From Bacillota bacterium (GTDB lineage: Bacteria; Bacillota; Clostridia; Tissierellales; Peptoniphilaceae): DNA of 33,758 bases. Each line of letters starts with the position of its first letter. Position 1 is the first letter of the stretch. This document shows positions 14,609 to 23,313 of this stretch, piece by piece. The notes beneath the pieces were generated by a model, which was not told where the DNA came from, did not search any database, and saw only the letters and a list, made by a program, of their open reading frames with translations. The DNA lies in contig JAEXBU010000013.1 of the NCBI GenBank assembly GCA_023393815.1, positions 1 to 33,758 on the forward strand, in the 5' to 3' direction. The position numbers were made by a program, and so were the translations under genes.

Positions 14609-17485
14609 TTATCGATTTAAGCTTTCGAAGTGATCGAAAAGGCCTTCTGTTTCGCGTAAGGCCTTATCGGAACCGATGGCGACCAACTCATCTTTTTTCA
14701 TAAGAGCGTCCATACTGTCGGCGTAGTTTCGAAGGTCTTCTACGGTGGTTTCCAAAGCTTGGGTCCTAAGCGTTTCGATGTCTTCTTTGCTCGTGCCGTT
14801 TAAGAAGCGCTTAAAATCCAAGACGCCATAGGCCGAGGGCGCCATGTGGGGATCGAAGGCGTTCATGACGCCGATGATCATATCCGCCAAATCCCGTGGA
14901 GAGAGCTCCAGGGAGCGGAGGAAATCGCCCATACCGTCGTAGGCGGCAATGGTTTTTTCAACGTGAGGATCGCGGTAAGAGTAGGTAGCTACGTGACCGC
15001 TCTTTGCAATGCGTATGCCCGCTCCGTAGGCGCCGCCTTTGGCGCGGATTTCCCGGTGCAGGTAGAGATTGCTGAGGACATTGGCAAGAACTGCCATGTC
15101 GCCGGTGTAATCCTTGTGCAAGTCTTTAAAGCTTGCGCCCTTAGCTACGTAGTTGACTTGAGAGTTTAAGGTAAAGGCTTCTTTTTTGTGACTCGGCGTA
15201 AAGTTTATGGCGACATCTTCGGCGCCTATGACGGGAAAGGTGACCAGAAGGCGGGACAGAGCGGTTTTCGCCGCGTCCATATCGTCGTTTTGGGCGATGA
15301 GATTGGCCGTGAGTCGATCCTTGGCGAATAACTTTTGAGCCACGCCCTTCAGACGTGCGCCAGTAGCAAGAAAATCTTTTTTATCCAGTAGATCGCAGAC
15401 GAAGTCAAAGAAGGCGAGGCCGTTCATGAGGTCGTCCACGTAGGCGGCTTCGGAAAAATGGGTACGCACGCGATTGGAGACGATTAAGTGGCCGGACTGT
15501 AACAGAGTATTGGCGATATCTGCCTTAAGCCCTTCCAAGATTGTCTTGAGCCTATTCGCATCGTCGAATCGGCTGTTGTGAAGGATTTCGTCCAAGACGG
15601 CATAGCCGCGCGCCATTTGTCTCGGCAGGGCACCGGTGGAGATAAAGAAGTAGGGAGTGTAGCCCGTCTTTGTTTCCTCCACGATGGTGTCGAAGGTAAA
15701 GCCGCCGCCGGAGAGGAAGATTTCCGTTTCCAAAGTTTGCTCGTCGTAGTTTTCCGTAGCGACCTTGGTCAGCACTTCCCCCAGAAGGGATGCATAGGCC
15801 AAATCCTCTTCGGACAGGTGGCCCATAGTAAAGGCCAAATTTGTGTAGACGATACCGTTGGTGTTTAAAGGGTTTTCTGTGAGAAGGACGCCTTCTTTTT
15901 CGGTTACATTGCGGGGAATGGGCGTGATGCCGTCGGTTAAATCCGCTAACTCCAATTTTGGAATCGTGGCCTTGGCTTCGGGGGAATCTGGGGTCGTTTG
16001 GTAGTCCCGTAAATCCGCGACCAGTTGCTCGATGGAATTTTTTTCGTCATCCGACAGAGCGTCATAGGCCGCCTTTTGCTTTTTCGCCAAGAATGCATCC
16101 TCTCTCTTTTGTTTTCCCACCTCCGGGGCAACGTTCATAAAAAAGCGGTGGGTGGGTTTGAGGAAAAACTCCCGAATCTTTTTTTGGTAGAAGTCGGTGC
16201 CGATTTTTTCTCTCAGTTTTTTCAAAATAGGTAGGATTTCCAAGGCGTCTAAGGGATTTTGGCCGTAGAGCCAGGTGTTTAAGGCACCGATGTAGGAAAG
16301 CAGATCGGCGTGACTGCCGCCGCCTCTACGTACGGTAAATTCAAATTTTTCAAGCGTGGCTTTGAGCATATCTTCTGCTATACCCTGATCCGCCAGAGTG
16401 TGCAAAGTGTCGGTGACGATGCGCTTGAAATCTTCGTAGCGATCTTGTTGCGCCCGGTAGGCCACGAGGGTAAAGTCCCAAGTGTTCGAGGCGGAAAGTT
16501 CCGAGTACACGTCTTCGCCGATGCCCGCCGCCTGCAGGGGTTTTTTCAACAGACCGTTTTCCGATTCCACAAAGAGCTCTTGGAAAAAACTGCGGAGCAG
16601 TAAATCTTCCGGCGTGGGATTTTCTTTGGCGCAAAGGGAAAAAGCGAAGTAGTTTTTTCCGGAGGGATCCTCGCCTTCGCTTAAGTCGTAGGTGGCGCGA
16701 AATTCTTTGGGCTCGTCAAAGAAAGCATGGCCTTCGATGGCGGAGGTCGGATCGCTGTAGTCAAAGGCGCTTAAATAGGCGGAGTCCAAATAGTCCAAAC
16801 GTTCGTCGAAATCCATGTCTCCGGCTAAGAGAATGTAACTGTTGGAGGGGTTGTAGAAACGTTCGTGAAAGTGTAAAAAAGCCTCGTAGGTAAGGTCGGG
16901 AATGTCTTTGGGATTTCCCCCGGAATCGTGAGAGTAGGTACCTTGCGGGTGCAATCTTTCCCGAATCATGTCGCTGATCCGATTGTTCGGATCGGAATAG
17001 ACGCCTTTCATTTCGTTAAAGACGATGCCGTTTGCCACGAGGCGGCCGTCTTGAATTTCCGGATGCCAGCCCTCTTGGTAAAAAATCTTGGGATTTTCTT
17101 TCATGGCCGGATAAAAGACCGCATCCAAATACACGTCCATCAGTTGTTTAAAGTCTTTTTCGTTTCGGGAACTGATCGGATAGAGGGTCTTGTCCGGATA
17201 GGTCATGGCGTTTAAAAATGTTTGTACGCTGGAAGACACCATGTCCATAAAAGGTTCTTTCGTCTTGTATTTTCGCGATCCGGAAAGGGTCGAGTGCTCC
17301 ACAATGTGGGCGACGCCGGTGGAATCTTCGGGCGGCGTCTTAAAGCCGATGGCAAAGGTTTTGTTGTGGTTTTTATTGTCGATTAATAAGATTTCGGCAC
17401 CGGTACGCTTGTGTTTCAGAAAGGACACGTCGCCGTGCAATTCGTCGATGGTCCGCTTTTCGATCAATGAATAATTCTTGTTCAT
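14609..17485 (-). CDS. M16C insulinase-like zinc metallopeptidase (presequence-protease type)
   Basis: Members of this family are large clam-shell zinc peptidases that degrade peptides inside the cell. The 958-residue product has the inverted zinc motif HIVEH at 60-64 in the context TGVAHIVEHSTLSGSRKY, which is typical of subfamily M16C, and a downstream NEMKGVYSD carrying the third ligand region. The length fits the fused four-domain M16C form. No signal peptide is visible. The frame is open to 17512, but AGGAGT lies 6 bases ahead of the ATG at 17485, so MNKNYSLIEK is taken as the start. It stands alone on the minus strand between arsM and the oppositely transcribed oxidoreductase. Natural substrate unknown. 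Confidence 0.93.
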   Translation of the reverse strand: MNKNYSLIEKRTIDELHGDVSFLKHKRTGAEILLIDNKNHNKTFAIGFKTPPEDSTGVAHIVEHSTLSGSRKYKTKEPFMDMVSSSVQTFLNAMTYPDKTLYPISSRNEKDFKQLMDVYLDAVFYPAMKENPKIFYQEGWHPEIQDGRLVANGIVFNEMKGVYSDPNNRISDMIRERLHPQGTYSHDSGGNPKDIPDLTYEAFLHFHERFYNPSNSYILLAGDMDFDERLDYLDSAYLSAFDYSDPTSAIEGHAFFDEPKEFRATYDLSEGEDPSGKNYFAFSLCAKENPTPEDLLLRSFFQELFVESENGLLKKPLQAAGIGEDVYSELSASNTWDFTLVAYRAQQDRYEDFKRIVTDTLHTLADQGIAEDMLKATLEKFEFTVRRGGGSHADLLSYIGALNTWLYGQNPLDALEILPILKKLREKIGTDFYQKKIREFFLKPTHRFFMNVAPEVGKQKREDAFLAKKQKAAYDALSDDEKNSIEQLVADLRDYQTTPDSPEAKATIPKLELADLTDGITPIPRNVTEKEGVLLTENPLNTNGIVYTNLAFTMGHLSEEDLAYASLLGEVLTKVATENYDEQTLETEIFLSGGGFTFDTIVEETKTGYTPYFFISTGALPRQMARGYAVLDEILHNSRFDDANRLKTILEGLKADIANTLLQSGHLIVSNRVRTHFSEAAYVDDLMNGLAFFDFVCDLLDKKDFLATGARLKGVAQKLFAKDRLTANLIAQNDDMDAAKTALSRLLVTFPVIGAEDVAINFTPSHKKEAFTLNSQVNYVAKGASFKDLHKDYTGDMAVLANVLSNLYLHREIRAKGGAYGAGIRIAKSGHVATYSYRDPHVEKTIAAYDGMGDFLRSLELSPRDLADMIIGVMNAFDPHMAPSAYGVLDFKRFLNGTSKEDIETLRTQALETTVEDLRNYADSMDALMKKDELVAIGSDKALRETEGLFDHFESLNR

Positions 17486-17491
17486 AAATTC

Positions 17492-17497
17492 ACTCCT
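17492..17497 (-). promoter_or_regulatory. Ribosome binding site that decides the M16C peptidase start
   Basis: AGGAGT on the minus strand is 6 bases before the ATG at 17485-17483. No SD precedes the more upstream ATG at 17512. Confidence 0.75.
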
Positions 17498-17595
17498 GTT
17501 CTTGTCATTCATACCCGTTGAGGCCGTTGAAAATCAAAAATAGCGTTAAGATTCACACGCTTCTAGGCTCGGCGGCTACTCGGAGAAGAAATGTA

Positions 17596-17604
17596 TGCTA
17601 TAAT
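17596..17604 (+). promoter_or_regulatory. Extended -10 promoter for the SAF-domain oxidoreductase
   Basis: TG-C-TATAAT lies 25 bases before the start codon at 17630. No good -35 at the normal distance. Confidence 0.6.
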
Positions 17605-17629
17605 TCTAAAGAATGATTGGAGGACAAAT

Positions 17630-18934
17630 ATGAAATTACAGGAAGATTTGTCTAAGCGCGATCCCATACGCGTCGCCGTCGTCGGTGCCGGATTGATGGG
17701 ATCGGGATTGGTTGCACAGCTAAAAACAATAAAAAATATAGATGTCGTGGTGTGGTCGTCGCGCAGAAAGGATGCGATCCTCGCGAAAGCGGAGGAAGTC
17801 GGCTTAAGAGAAAATACCTACGATTTTTGCGAAGAATTTGATCGGGCCGCGGAAGCCCTTCGCAAGGGAAAGATGGTTTTGACGACGAATAATTCACTGG
17901 CCTGGCGTCTCGAGGCGGTGGATGCTATTTGCGATTGCACGGGCAATACGGAAGCCGGTGCGATTCTGAACGAAAACGGGCTGAACGCGGGCAAGCATAG
18001 CATCAGTTTCAATGTGGAATGCGATGTGCTCCTCGGACCGTATTTTCTCAGGAAGGCGAAAGAGAAGGGACTTTGCTATACGGGAACGGCGGGAGATGAG
18101 CCGGGAGCCATTATGGAACTTTACCATTTTGCGGAGTTTTTAGGTTTTCGCGTAGTGGCCGCTGGAAAAGGGAAAAACAATCCCATGGACGTAGAGGCGA
18201 CGCCGGAGACGTTGAAAGAGCAGGCGATAAAAAAAGGCATTAGCGCCCGTATGCTGACCTCTTTTGTAGACGCCACGAATACCATGATCGAGCTCAATGC
18301 CGTGGCCAATGCGACGGGGCTTTTACCCGACGAAGGCGGTTGCGTGGGGATACACGCCACCATAGACGATTTAAATAAAAAGCTTCGCACCAAGGATTTG
18401 GGCGGAGAAATAAACCGCCGAGGAACCTTGCATTTCGTTCACGGTATTGCGCCGGGGGTTTTCGTTTCCGTAGAGTGTGACGAACCGGTTATTCAACGGG
18501 AAATGCCGTATTTGTCCATGGGAGAAGGGCCGAATTATGTTTTTTATCGCCCCTATCACCTGACGAATATCGAGACGCCTTTGACAATTGCGAAAGCGGT
18601 TATGTATAATGAACCCACCATTGCGCCGGAGGCGGGCTATGTGGCTCATACGGTGGCCGTGGCAAAAAAAGATCTGCTTCCGGGAGAGAAAATTCAGGGA
18701 ATTGGCTCGAGCACTTGTTACGGCACTATGCTAGAAGCAGAGCGTGTTTACAACGAGAGGTTTTTGCCGATTGGGCTGATCGTAGGCGATGTAAAAGTGA
18801 CGCGGCCCGTGAGAAAAGGCGAAATACTTCGTCTGGAGGATGTAGAGCTTGACGGCGACTCCACTCTGGTGCAGTTATTTATGGAGGAACACGCCGAGTT
18901 TTATGCTTTACCAAAGAAGACGCATGTGGTATAA
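17630..18934 (+). CDS. Homoserine-dehydrogenase-like NAD(P)-binding oxidoreductase with C-terminal SAF domain (COG4091 type)
   Basis: The 434-residue product begins with a Rossmann fold, VAVVGAGLMGSGLVAQL (GxGxxG at 19-24), and continues with AICDCTGNTEAGA and GTAGDEPGAIMELYHFAEFLG, which I recognise from the family annotated as predicted homoserine dehydrogenase with SAF domain. The last 80 or so residues, including GDVKVTRPVRKGEILRLEDVE, are the SAF domain also seen in antifreeze proteins and sialate synthases. The substrate is unknown to me; true homoserine dehydrogenase activity should not be assumed. The frame is open upstream to 17591, but SD TTGGAGGA sits right before the ATG at 17630. 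The stop codon overlaps the promoter of the next gene. Confidence 0.88.
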   Translation: MKLQEDLSKRDPIRVAVVGAGLMGSGLVAQLKTIKNIDVVVWSSRRKDAILAKAEEVGLRENTYDFCEEFDRAAEALRKGKMVLTTNNSLAWRLEAVDAICDCTGNTEAGAILNENGLNAGKHSISFNVECDVLLGPYFLRKAKEKGLCYTGTAGDEPGAIMELYHFAEFLGFRVVAAGKGKNNPMDVEATPETLKEQAIKKGISARMLTSFVDATNTMIELNAVANATGLLPDEGGCVGIHATIDDLNKKLRTKDLGGEINRRGTLHFVHGIAPGVFVSVECDEPVIQREMPYLSMGEGPNYVFYRPYHLTNIETPLTIAKAVMYNEPTIAPEAGYVAHTVAVAKKDLLPGEKIQGIGSSTCYGTMLEAERVYNERFLPIGLIVGDVKVTRPVRKGEILRLEDVELDGDSTLVQLFMEEHAEFYALPKKTHVV

Positions 18935-18935
18935 T
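18907..18935 (+). promoter_or_regulatory. Promoter of the Rrf2-family regulator, embedded in the end of the preceding gene
   Basis: TTTACC (18907-18912), 17-base spacer, TATAAT (18930-18935) with TG one base ahead. The -10 overlaps the TAA stop of the oxidoreductase. Confidence 0.65.
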
Positions 18936-18942
18936 ACGTTAC

Positions 18943-18953
18943 CTAATAGTTAG
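18943..18953 (+). promoter_or_regulatory. Small inverted repeat, possible operator of the Rrf2 regulator
   Basis: CTAA-TAG-TTAG lies between the -10 and the SD, about where transcription would start. Its place suits autorepression, but it is short and could be chance. Confidence 0.3.
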
Positions 18954-18970
18954 AAGGAGGATGTGACGCT

Positions 18971-19387
18971 GTGAAGCTGACGCAGGAAATTGATTACGCC
19001 TTTCGTATCGTCGCACACTTGGCGGCCAACGAAGGCGACGTGGTCGGGGCGCCGACGATTGCTGAGGCCATGGGCATTCCCTCCCGGTTCACCTTGCGTA
19101 TTTTACGCAAATTGAATTTAGGCGGATTGACGGCATCTCGCCGCGGTGCAAAGGGCGGCTATAGTTTAAACCGTCCGGCGGAGTCCATATCTCTCTATGA
19201 TATTATTTTGGCCATCGACGGGCCTATCGAGCTGAGTCGATGTATGCATGCAGACGACCCCTATTGCAACCGATTCAATTCCAAGGAAATTGCCGGGTGC
19301 AAATTCCATCGAAGTATTTACGGTTTGCAAAAGGATGTGATCGGCCAATTAAAGGCCATGACAATTACAGACTATATCGAACAATAG
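18971..19387 (+). CDS. Rrf2-family transcriptional regulator with three-cysteine cluster
   Basis: Rrf2 proteins are dimeric winged-helix regulators, many of which sense redox or iron-sulphur status through a bound Fe-S cluster (IscR, NsrR, CymR is a non-cluster exception). The 138-residue product starts MKLTQEIDYAFRIVAHLA, carries the winged-helix segment IPSRFTLRILRKLNLGGL and SRRGAKGGYSL, and has Cys91, Cys99 and Cys110, in the region where cluster ligands lie in Fe-S members. Spacing is wider than in IscR, so cluster binding is plausible but unproven. The start is GTG, fixed by SD AGGAGG about 10 bases upstream. It has its own promoter and is followed by the T-box leader of ileS. Confidence 0.9.
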   Translation: MKLTQEIDYAFRIVAHLAANEGDVVGAPTIAEAMGIPSRFTLRILRKLNLGGLTASRRGAKGGYSLNRPAESISLYDIILAIDGPIELSRCMHADDPYCNRFNSKEIAGCKFHRSIYGLQKDVIGQLKAMTITDYIEQ

Positions 19388-19390
19388 AAG

Positions 19391-19582
19391 CCGAAGACTT
19401 GAACTCCCTATTTACAGAGAGGCACAGTAGCTGAGAGGTGCCATTATAGTGAAAGTCGCATCACCTTCTTTAGAACCTTCGGGTCGTCCGCCGCGTTAAG
19501 GCTTTGAGTGATAGGATCCTATAAGTAGGGTGGTACCGCGTATAAAAGCGTCCCTTCGTCGTTCGACGAGGGGGCTTTTTTT
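19391..19582 (+). promoter_or_regulatory. T-box riboswitch controlling ileS
   Basis: The T-box sequence AGGGTGGTACCGCG is exact at 19527-19540. Upstream, an apical stem I with AGAGAGGCAC...GTGCC and a GCTGAGAG loop is visible, and CCGAAG (19391-19396) can pair with CTTCGG (19477-19482) as its base. The likely specifier is ATC (isoleucine) at 19460-19462. A terminator hairpin, CCCTTCGTC-GTTC-GACGAGGGG followed by seven Ts, ends at 19582. Uncharged isoleucine tRNA would pair with the T-box and stop termination. No separate promoter is evident between the regulator gene and this leader, so the transcript may begin upstream. Confidence 0.95.
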
Positions 19583-19609
19583 ATAGATTATTGAACAAAG
19601 GAGAAGATT

Positions 19610-22600
19610 ATGGCAAAGTTTGAGACATTGTCCCAAGACACCGCCGACGTACGCGAAAAGCGAATCGTCGATTTTTGGCAGGACATGGACCTGTTGAAAC
19701 GTTCCGTTCAAACGAGGGAAGGAAAGGAAGACTTTATTTTTTATGAAGGGCCGCCGACCGCAAACGGTAAACCCGGTATTCATCACGTCATGGCGCGGAC
19801 CTTAAAAGACCTTACTTGCCGCTATAAAACCATGCAGGGTTACCGGGTCAATCGGAAAGCCGGATGGGATACCCACGGTTTGCCCGTTGAGATCGAAGTG
19901 GAAAAGAAGCTGGACTTGCACAACAAGCAAGACATTGAAAAATACGGCATCGAAAAGTTTAACCAAAAGTGTCGGGAATCGGTCTTCGAATACGAAGGGC
20001 TGTGGCGGAAAATGACCGCTCGCATGGGCTACTTGGTAGATATGGACGATCCCTATATCACCTTAGACAACAGCTACATCGAAAGCATATGGCATATTTT
20101 GGATAAGATGTTTAAGGATGGTCTCATTTACGAAGGCCACAAAATTTTGCCCTACTGTCCTCGCTGCGGCACGGGTCTTGCTTCCCACGAAGTGGCGCAG
20201 GGCTATCAAGAGGACAAGACGCCGACCATTACCATGAAATTTAAGGCCAAGGACGAAGACGCCTATTATTTGGCATGGACGACCACGCCGTGGACCGTTC
20301 CCTCGAACGTGGCTCTGGCCGTGCATCCGGATGTGGATTACGCCAAGGTGAAATACGCCGATGGCAATGTCTATTACTTGGCGAAAAACTTGCTGGATAA
20401 AGTGTTGAAAGATACCTACGAAATTCTCGACGTAGTGAAAGGAAAGGCGTTGGAAGGCCGGGAATATGAACAGATCCTGGATCAAATCCACGTAGAAGGT
20501 AAGGCGTTTGTCGTCGTTCTCGCCGACTACGTCACCACCGAAGACGGTACGGGGATTGTCCATACGGCGCCGGCCTTTGGGGAAGACGACTACCAAACGG
20601 GTCGCAGAAACGACCTGGCCTTCGTCAAGCCGGTCGACGACGACGGGAACTTTACGCAAACCCAATGGAAGGGCCAATTCGTCCACAACGTAAACGAAGA
20701 AATCATCGATTATTTAAAGAGTCAGGGCAAGGTCTTCAGCAAGGAAACCATCGTCCACAATTATCCGCACTGTTGGCGCTGCAAGACGCCGTTGATTTAC
20801 TATGCGCACCCCTCTTGGTACATTGAGGTTACGAAGTTTAAAGAGCAATTGGTGAAAAACAACGAGGGAGTAGATTGGTTCCCGTCCTTTGTGGGCGAAA
20901 AACGCTTCGGGAACTGGCTCGAAAATTTGAACGATTGGGCCATCTCCCGCTCCCGCTACTGGGGAACCCCGTTCCCGATCTGGCGTTGTCCCGATTGCGG
21001 CAAGCTCCGGAGCATCGGAAGTATCGCGCAATTGGTCGATGAAGCCATCGAAGACATCGATGAAACCGTCGAGTTGCACCGGCCCTATGTGGACGACGTG
21101 CATTTGCGCTGCGAATGCGGCGGCGTCATGGAAAGGGAAAAAGACGTCATCGACTGCTGGTTCGATTCCGGTGCCATGCCCTTTGCGCAATGGCATTATC
21201 CCTTCGAACACAAAGAAGATTTCGACAAACTTTTCCCTGCGAACTTTATTTGTGAGGGGATCGATCAAACGCGTGGCTGGTTCTACTCCCTTTTAGCCAT
21301 CTCCACCTATATGACCGGCAAGTCGCCCTATAAGAGCGTCCTGGTCAACGACTTGATTCTGGATAAAGACGGAAAGAAGATGAGTAAATCCCGCGGGAAC
21401 ACCGTTTCGCCTACGGAACTCTTCGAAAAATACGGTGCCGATGCGGTTCGTTGGTATTTAATGTACGTGTCGCCCCCGTGGACGCCGACGAAGTTCGACG
21501 AAGACGGTCTGAGGGAAGTCAATAGTAAATTCTTCCGTTCCTTGAGAAACATCCACAATTTCTTTACCCTGTACGCCAACATCAATGATGTGGATCCCAG
21601 AGAAATCGACGATGTAACCTACGATGAAATCGACCGCTGGATGTTGTCTAAGTACAACAGCCTGTTAAAATCTGTTGTCGCCAATATGGAAATGCACGAA
21701 GTTACGAAAGTCGTTCGCGACATTCAAGATTTCGTATCGGAAGATTTTTCCAACTGGTACATTCGCAGAAACCGTCGGCGTTTCTGGGATGAAGAGGATA
21801 CGCCGTCGCGAGATGCGGTCTTTAAGACCACGTACGACATCCTTCTGGGCGTGGCGAAAATGATCGCTCCCTTCGCTCCTTTTATCGCCGAAGAATTTTA
21901 TCAAACGCTAGACGGCGGTGAAAGTGTCCACTTGGCCGACTATCCCGTAGGTGACGAATCCGCCATCGATGAAAAGTTGGAAGAAAAAATGGCGATCGTC
22001 CGTCAACTGGTCACCTTGGGTCGCGCCGGTCGTGAAAATGCCAAGATCAAAGTCCGCCAACCCTTGGGGAAAGTCTTGGTGGACGGTGACTTAGAGCCTT
22101 TGATCGGCGACTTGCGCGAACTGATTGAAGAAGAGCTGAACGTGAAGGAATTGGTCTTCTCCGACGATTTGAGTGAGTATATGACTTACCGCTTAAAACC
22201 CAACTTCCAAGAAGTGGGAAAAAAGTTCGGTTCGAAGATCAAAGATTTCCAAAAGAACCTGGCGCAGGCTGACGCCAAGATTCTCTACGATGCCTTGAAA
22301 AAGGGAACCGTCACTATGAATTTAAACGGCGAAGACACCGAAGTGGGACTGGAGGACGTCCTCGTAGATATTTCTTCGAAAGAAGGATTCGACGTGTGCA
22401 TGGAAGACAATCTCTTCGTCATCCTGGATACGGAACTTACCGACGAGTTGATCGCCGAAGGCTACGTCCGCGAATTTATCTCTAAGGTGCAAAAGCAAAG
22501 AAAAGCCAACGACTACGAGGTTACCGATCACATCCACATCCAATACGATGCGCAAGGGGATGTAAAGGCGGCTTTGGAAGAGGCAAAAGAACAGATCATG

Positions 22601-22699
22601 GAAGAAACCTTGGCCGAAACCATGGAGCTTACGCCGGTGAATGCGGAAAAAACGGATTTAAACGACGGGACCATCGCCTTTGTTCTCGAACGTGCATAA
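19610..22699 (+). CDS. ileS: Isoleucyl-tRNA synthetase, type 2 (eukaryote-like)
   Basis: Charges isoleucine tRNA. The 1029-residue product is a class I synthetase with the HIGH-equivalent GIHH at 56-59 inside EGPPTANGKPGIHHVM, and KMSKS at 590-594. The editing domain lies between about 190 and 400, with GTGIVHTAPAFGEDDY as its signature. Cys pairs YCPRCG, HCWRCK and CPDCGK suggest zinc sites. GIHH rather than a HIGH proper, and 1029 rather than about 920 residues, place it in the eukaryote-like type 2 group, whose members include mupirocin-insensitive enzymes; resistance here is inference only. SD AAAGGAG precedes the ATG. It heads a run with two genes close behind. Confidence 0.96.
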   Translation: MAKFETLSQDTADVREKRIVDFWQDMDLLKRSVQTREGKEDFIFYEGPPTANGKPGIHHVMARTLKDLTCRYKTMQGYRVNRKAGWDTHGLPVEIEVEKKLDLHNKQDIEKYGIEKFNQKCRESVFEYEGLWRKMTARMGYLVDMDDPYITLDNSYIESIWHILDKMFKDGLIYEGHKILPYCPRCGTGLASHEVAQGYQEDKTPTITMKFKAKDEDAYYLAWTTTPWTVPSNVALAVHPDVDYAKVKYADGNVYYLAKNLLDKVLKDTYEILDVVKGKALEGREYEQILDQIHVEGKAFVVVLADYVTTEDGTGIVHTAPAFGEDDYQTGRRNDLAFVKPVDDDGNFTQTQWKGQFVHNVNEEIIDYLKSQGKVFSKETIVHNYPHCWRCKTPLIYYAHPSWYIEVTKFKEQLVKNNEGVDWFPSFVGEKRFGNWLENLNDWAISRSRYWGTPFPIWRCPDCGKLRSIGSIAQLVDEAIEDIDETVELHRPYVDDVHLRCECGGVMEREKDVIDCWFDSGAMPFAQWHYPFEHKEDFDKLFPANFICEGIDQTRGWFYSLLAISTYMTGKSPYKSVLVNDLILDKDGKKMSKSRGNTVSPTELFEKYGADAVRWYLMYVSPPWTPTKFDEDGLREVNSKFFRSLRNIHNFFTLYANINDVDPREIDDVTYDEIDRWMLSKYNSLLKSVVANMEMHEVTKVVRDIQDFVSEDFSNWYIRRNRRRFWDEEDTPSRDAVFKTTYDILLGVAKMIAPFAPFIAEEFYQTLDGGESVHLADYPVGDESAIDEKLEEKMAIVRQLVTLGRAGRENAKIKVRQPLGKVLVDGDLEPLIGDLRELIEEELNVKELVFSDDLSEYMTYRLKPNFQEVGKKFGSKIKDFQKNLAQADAKILYDALKKGTVTMNLNGEDTEVGLEDVLVDISSKEGFDVCMEDNLFVILDTELTDELIAEGYVREFISKVQKQRKANDYEVTDHIHIQYDAQGDVKAALEEAKEQIMEETLAETMELTPVNAEKTDLNDGTIAFVLERA

Positions 22700-22702
22700 G
22701 GC

Positions 22703-23305
22703 ATGAAGTTATATATTCTGCGTCATGCAGAAACGGAGTGGAATCGAGAGGATCGAATTCAGGGACAAATGGATTCCGCCATTACGGCGGAAGGACTTCG
22801 ATCCATTGAGCGGATGCGCATTCGTCTTGCCGCGGTACCCTTTGACAGGTGCTACACATCGGATTTAAAACGGGCGCGTCGTACGGCGGAGGGCTTGCTA
22901 AAATATCGAGCTGTGCCCATAATAGAGGTAGAAGCACTGCGCGAGTTGCCTTTGGGTTCTTGGGAAGGTATGCTTTTTAAGGACATTCAAAAAGATCCCC
23001 TTGCCCGCGCGTATTTAAAGCGGCCCGAGAGTTATCATCGAAAAGACCTGATGAATTTTCACGATCTCTATGAGAAGTTGGAGCAATTTGTCCGCACTGT
23101 GGAGGCATCAGAAGATGAACACGTGCTTATCGTCGGCCACGGCGTGAGCATACGCGGGTTGTTTAATGTGATCGAGGGGGTCAGCGTCAATCACTTTTGG
23201 TCTCGTCCCATTGCCGAAAGCATGGGTCTCGGGCTGTGTGTTTACGAGCGGGGCGTGTGGCGCGTGCTTCGTCGAGCGGACAAAAAAGATGGATTATCTT
23301 ATTGA
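22703..23305 (+). CDS. Histidine phosphatase family protein (phosphoglycerate-mutase-like)
   Basis: The 200-residue product has the catalytic LRHAETEWN (Arg7, His8) and a second histidine at 146 in LIVGHGVSIRGL, with SDLKRARRTAEGL and ELPLGSWEG between. These are the marks of the two-histidine phosphatase superfamily, which includes cobalamin (CobC), phosphoglycerate and sugar phosphatases. Nothing in the sequence singles out the substrate. The ATG follows the ileS stop by 3 bases, so it is co-transcribed, and the T-box may control it as well. Confidence 0.9.
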   Translation: MKLYILRHAETEWNREDRIQGQMDSAITAEGLRSIERMRIRLAAVPFDRCYTSDLKRARRTAEGLLKYRAVPIIEVEALRELPLGSWEGMLFKDIQKDPLARAYLKRPESYHRKDLMNFHDLYEKLEQFVRTVEASEDEHVLIVGHGVSIRGLFNVIEGVSVNHFWSRPIAESMGLGLCVYERGVWRVLRRADKKDGLSY

Positions 23306-23313
23306 GGTGTTCA

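Noticed and set aside
20063..20686. 207-codon antisense frame in ileS
   Set aside because: Antisense to a certain gene, no SD, no recognisable domain; arises from codon bias.
23197..23313. Upstream extension of the desulfhydrase frame
   Set aside because: Overlaps the phosphatase gene; SD and homology favour 23314.
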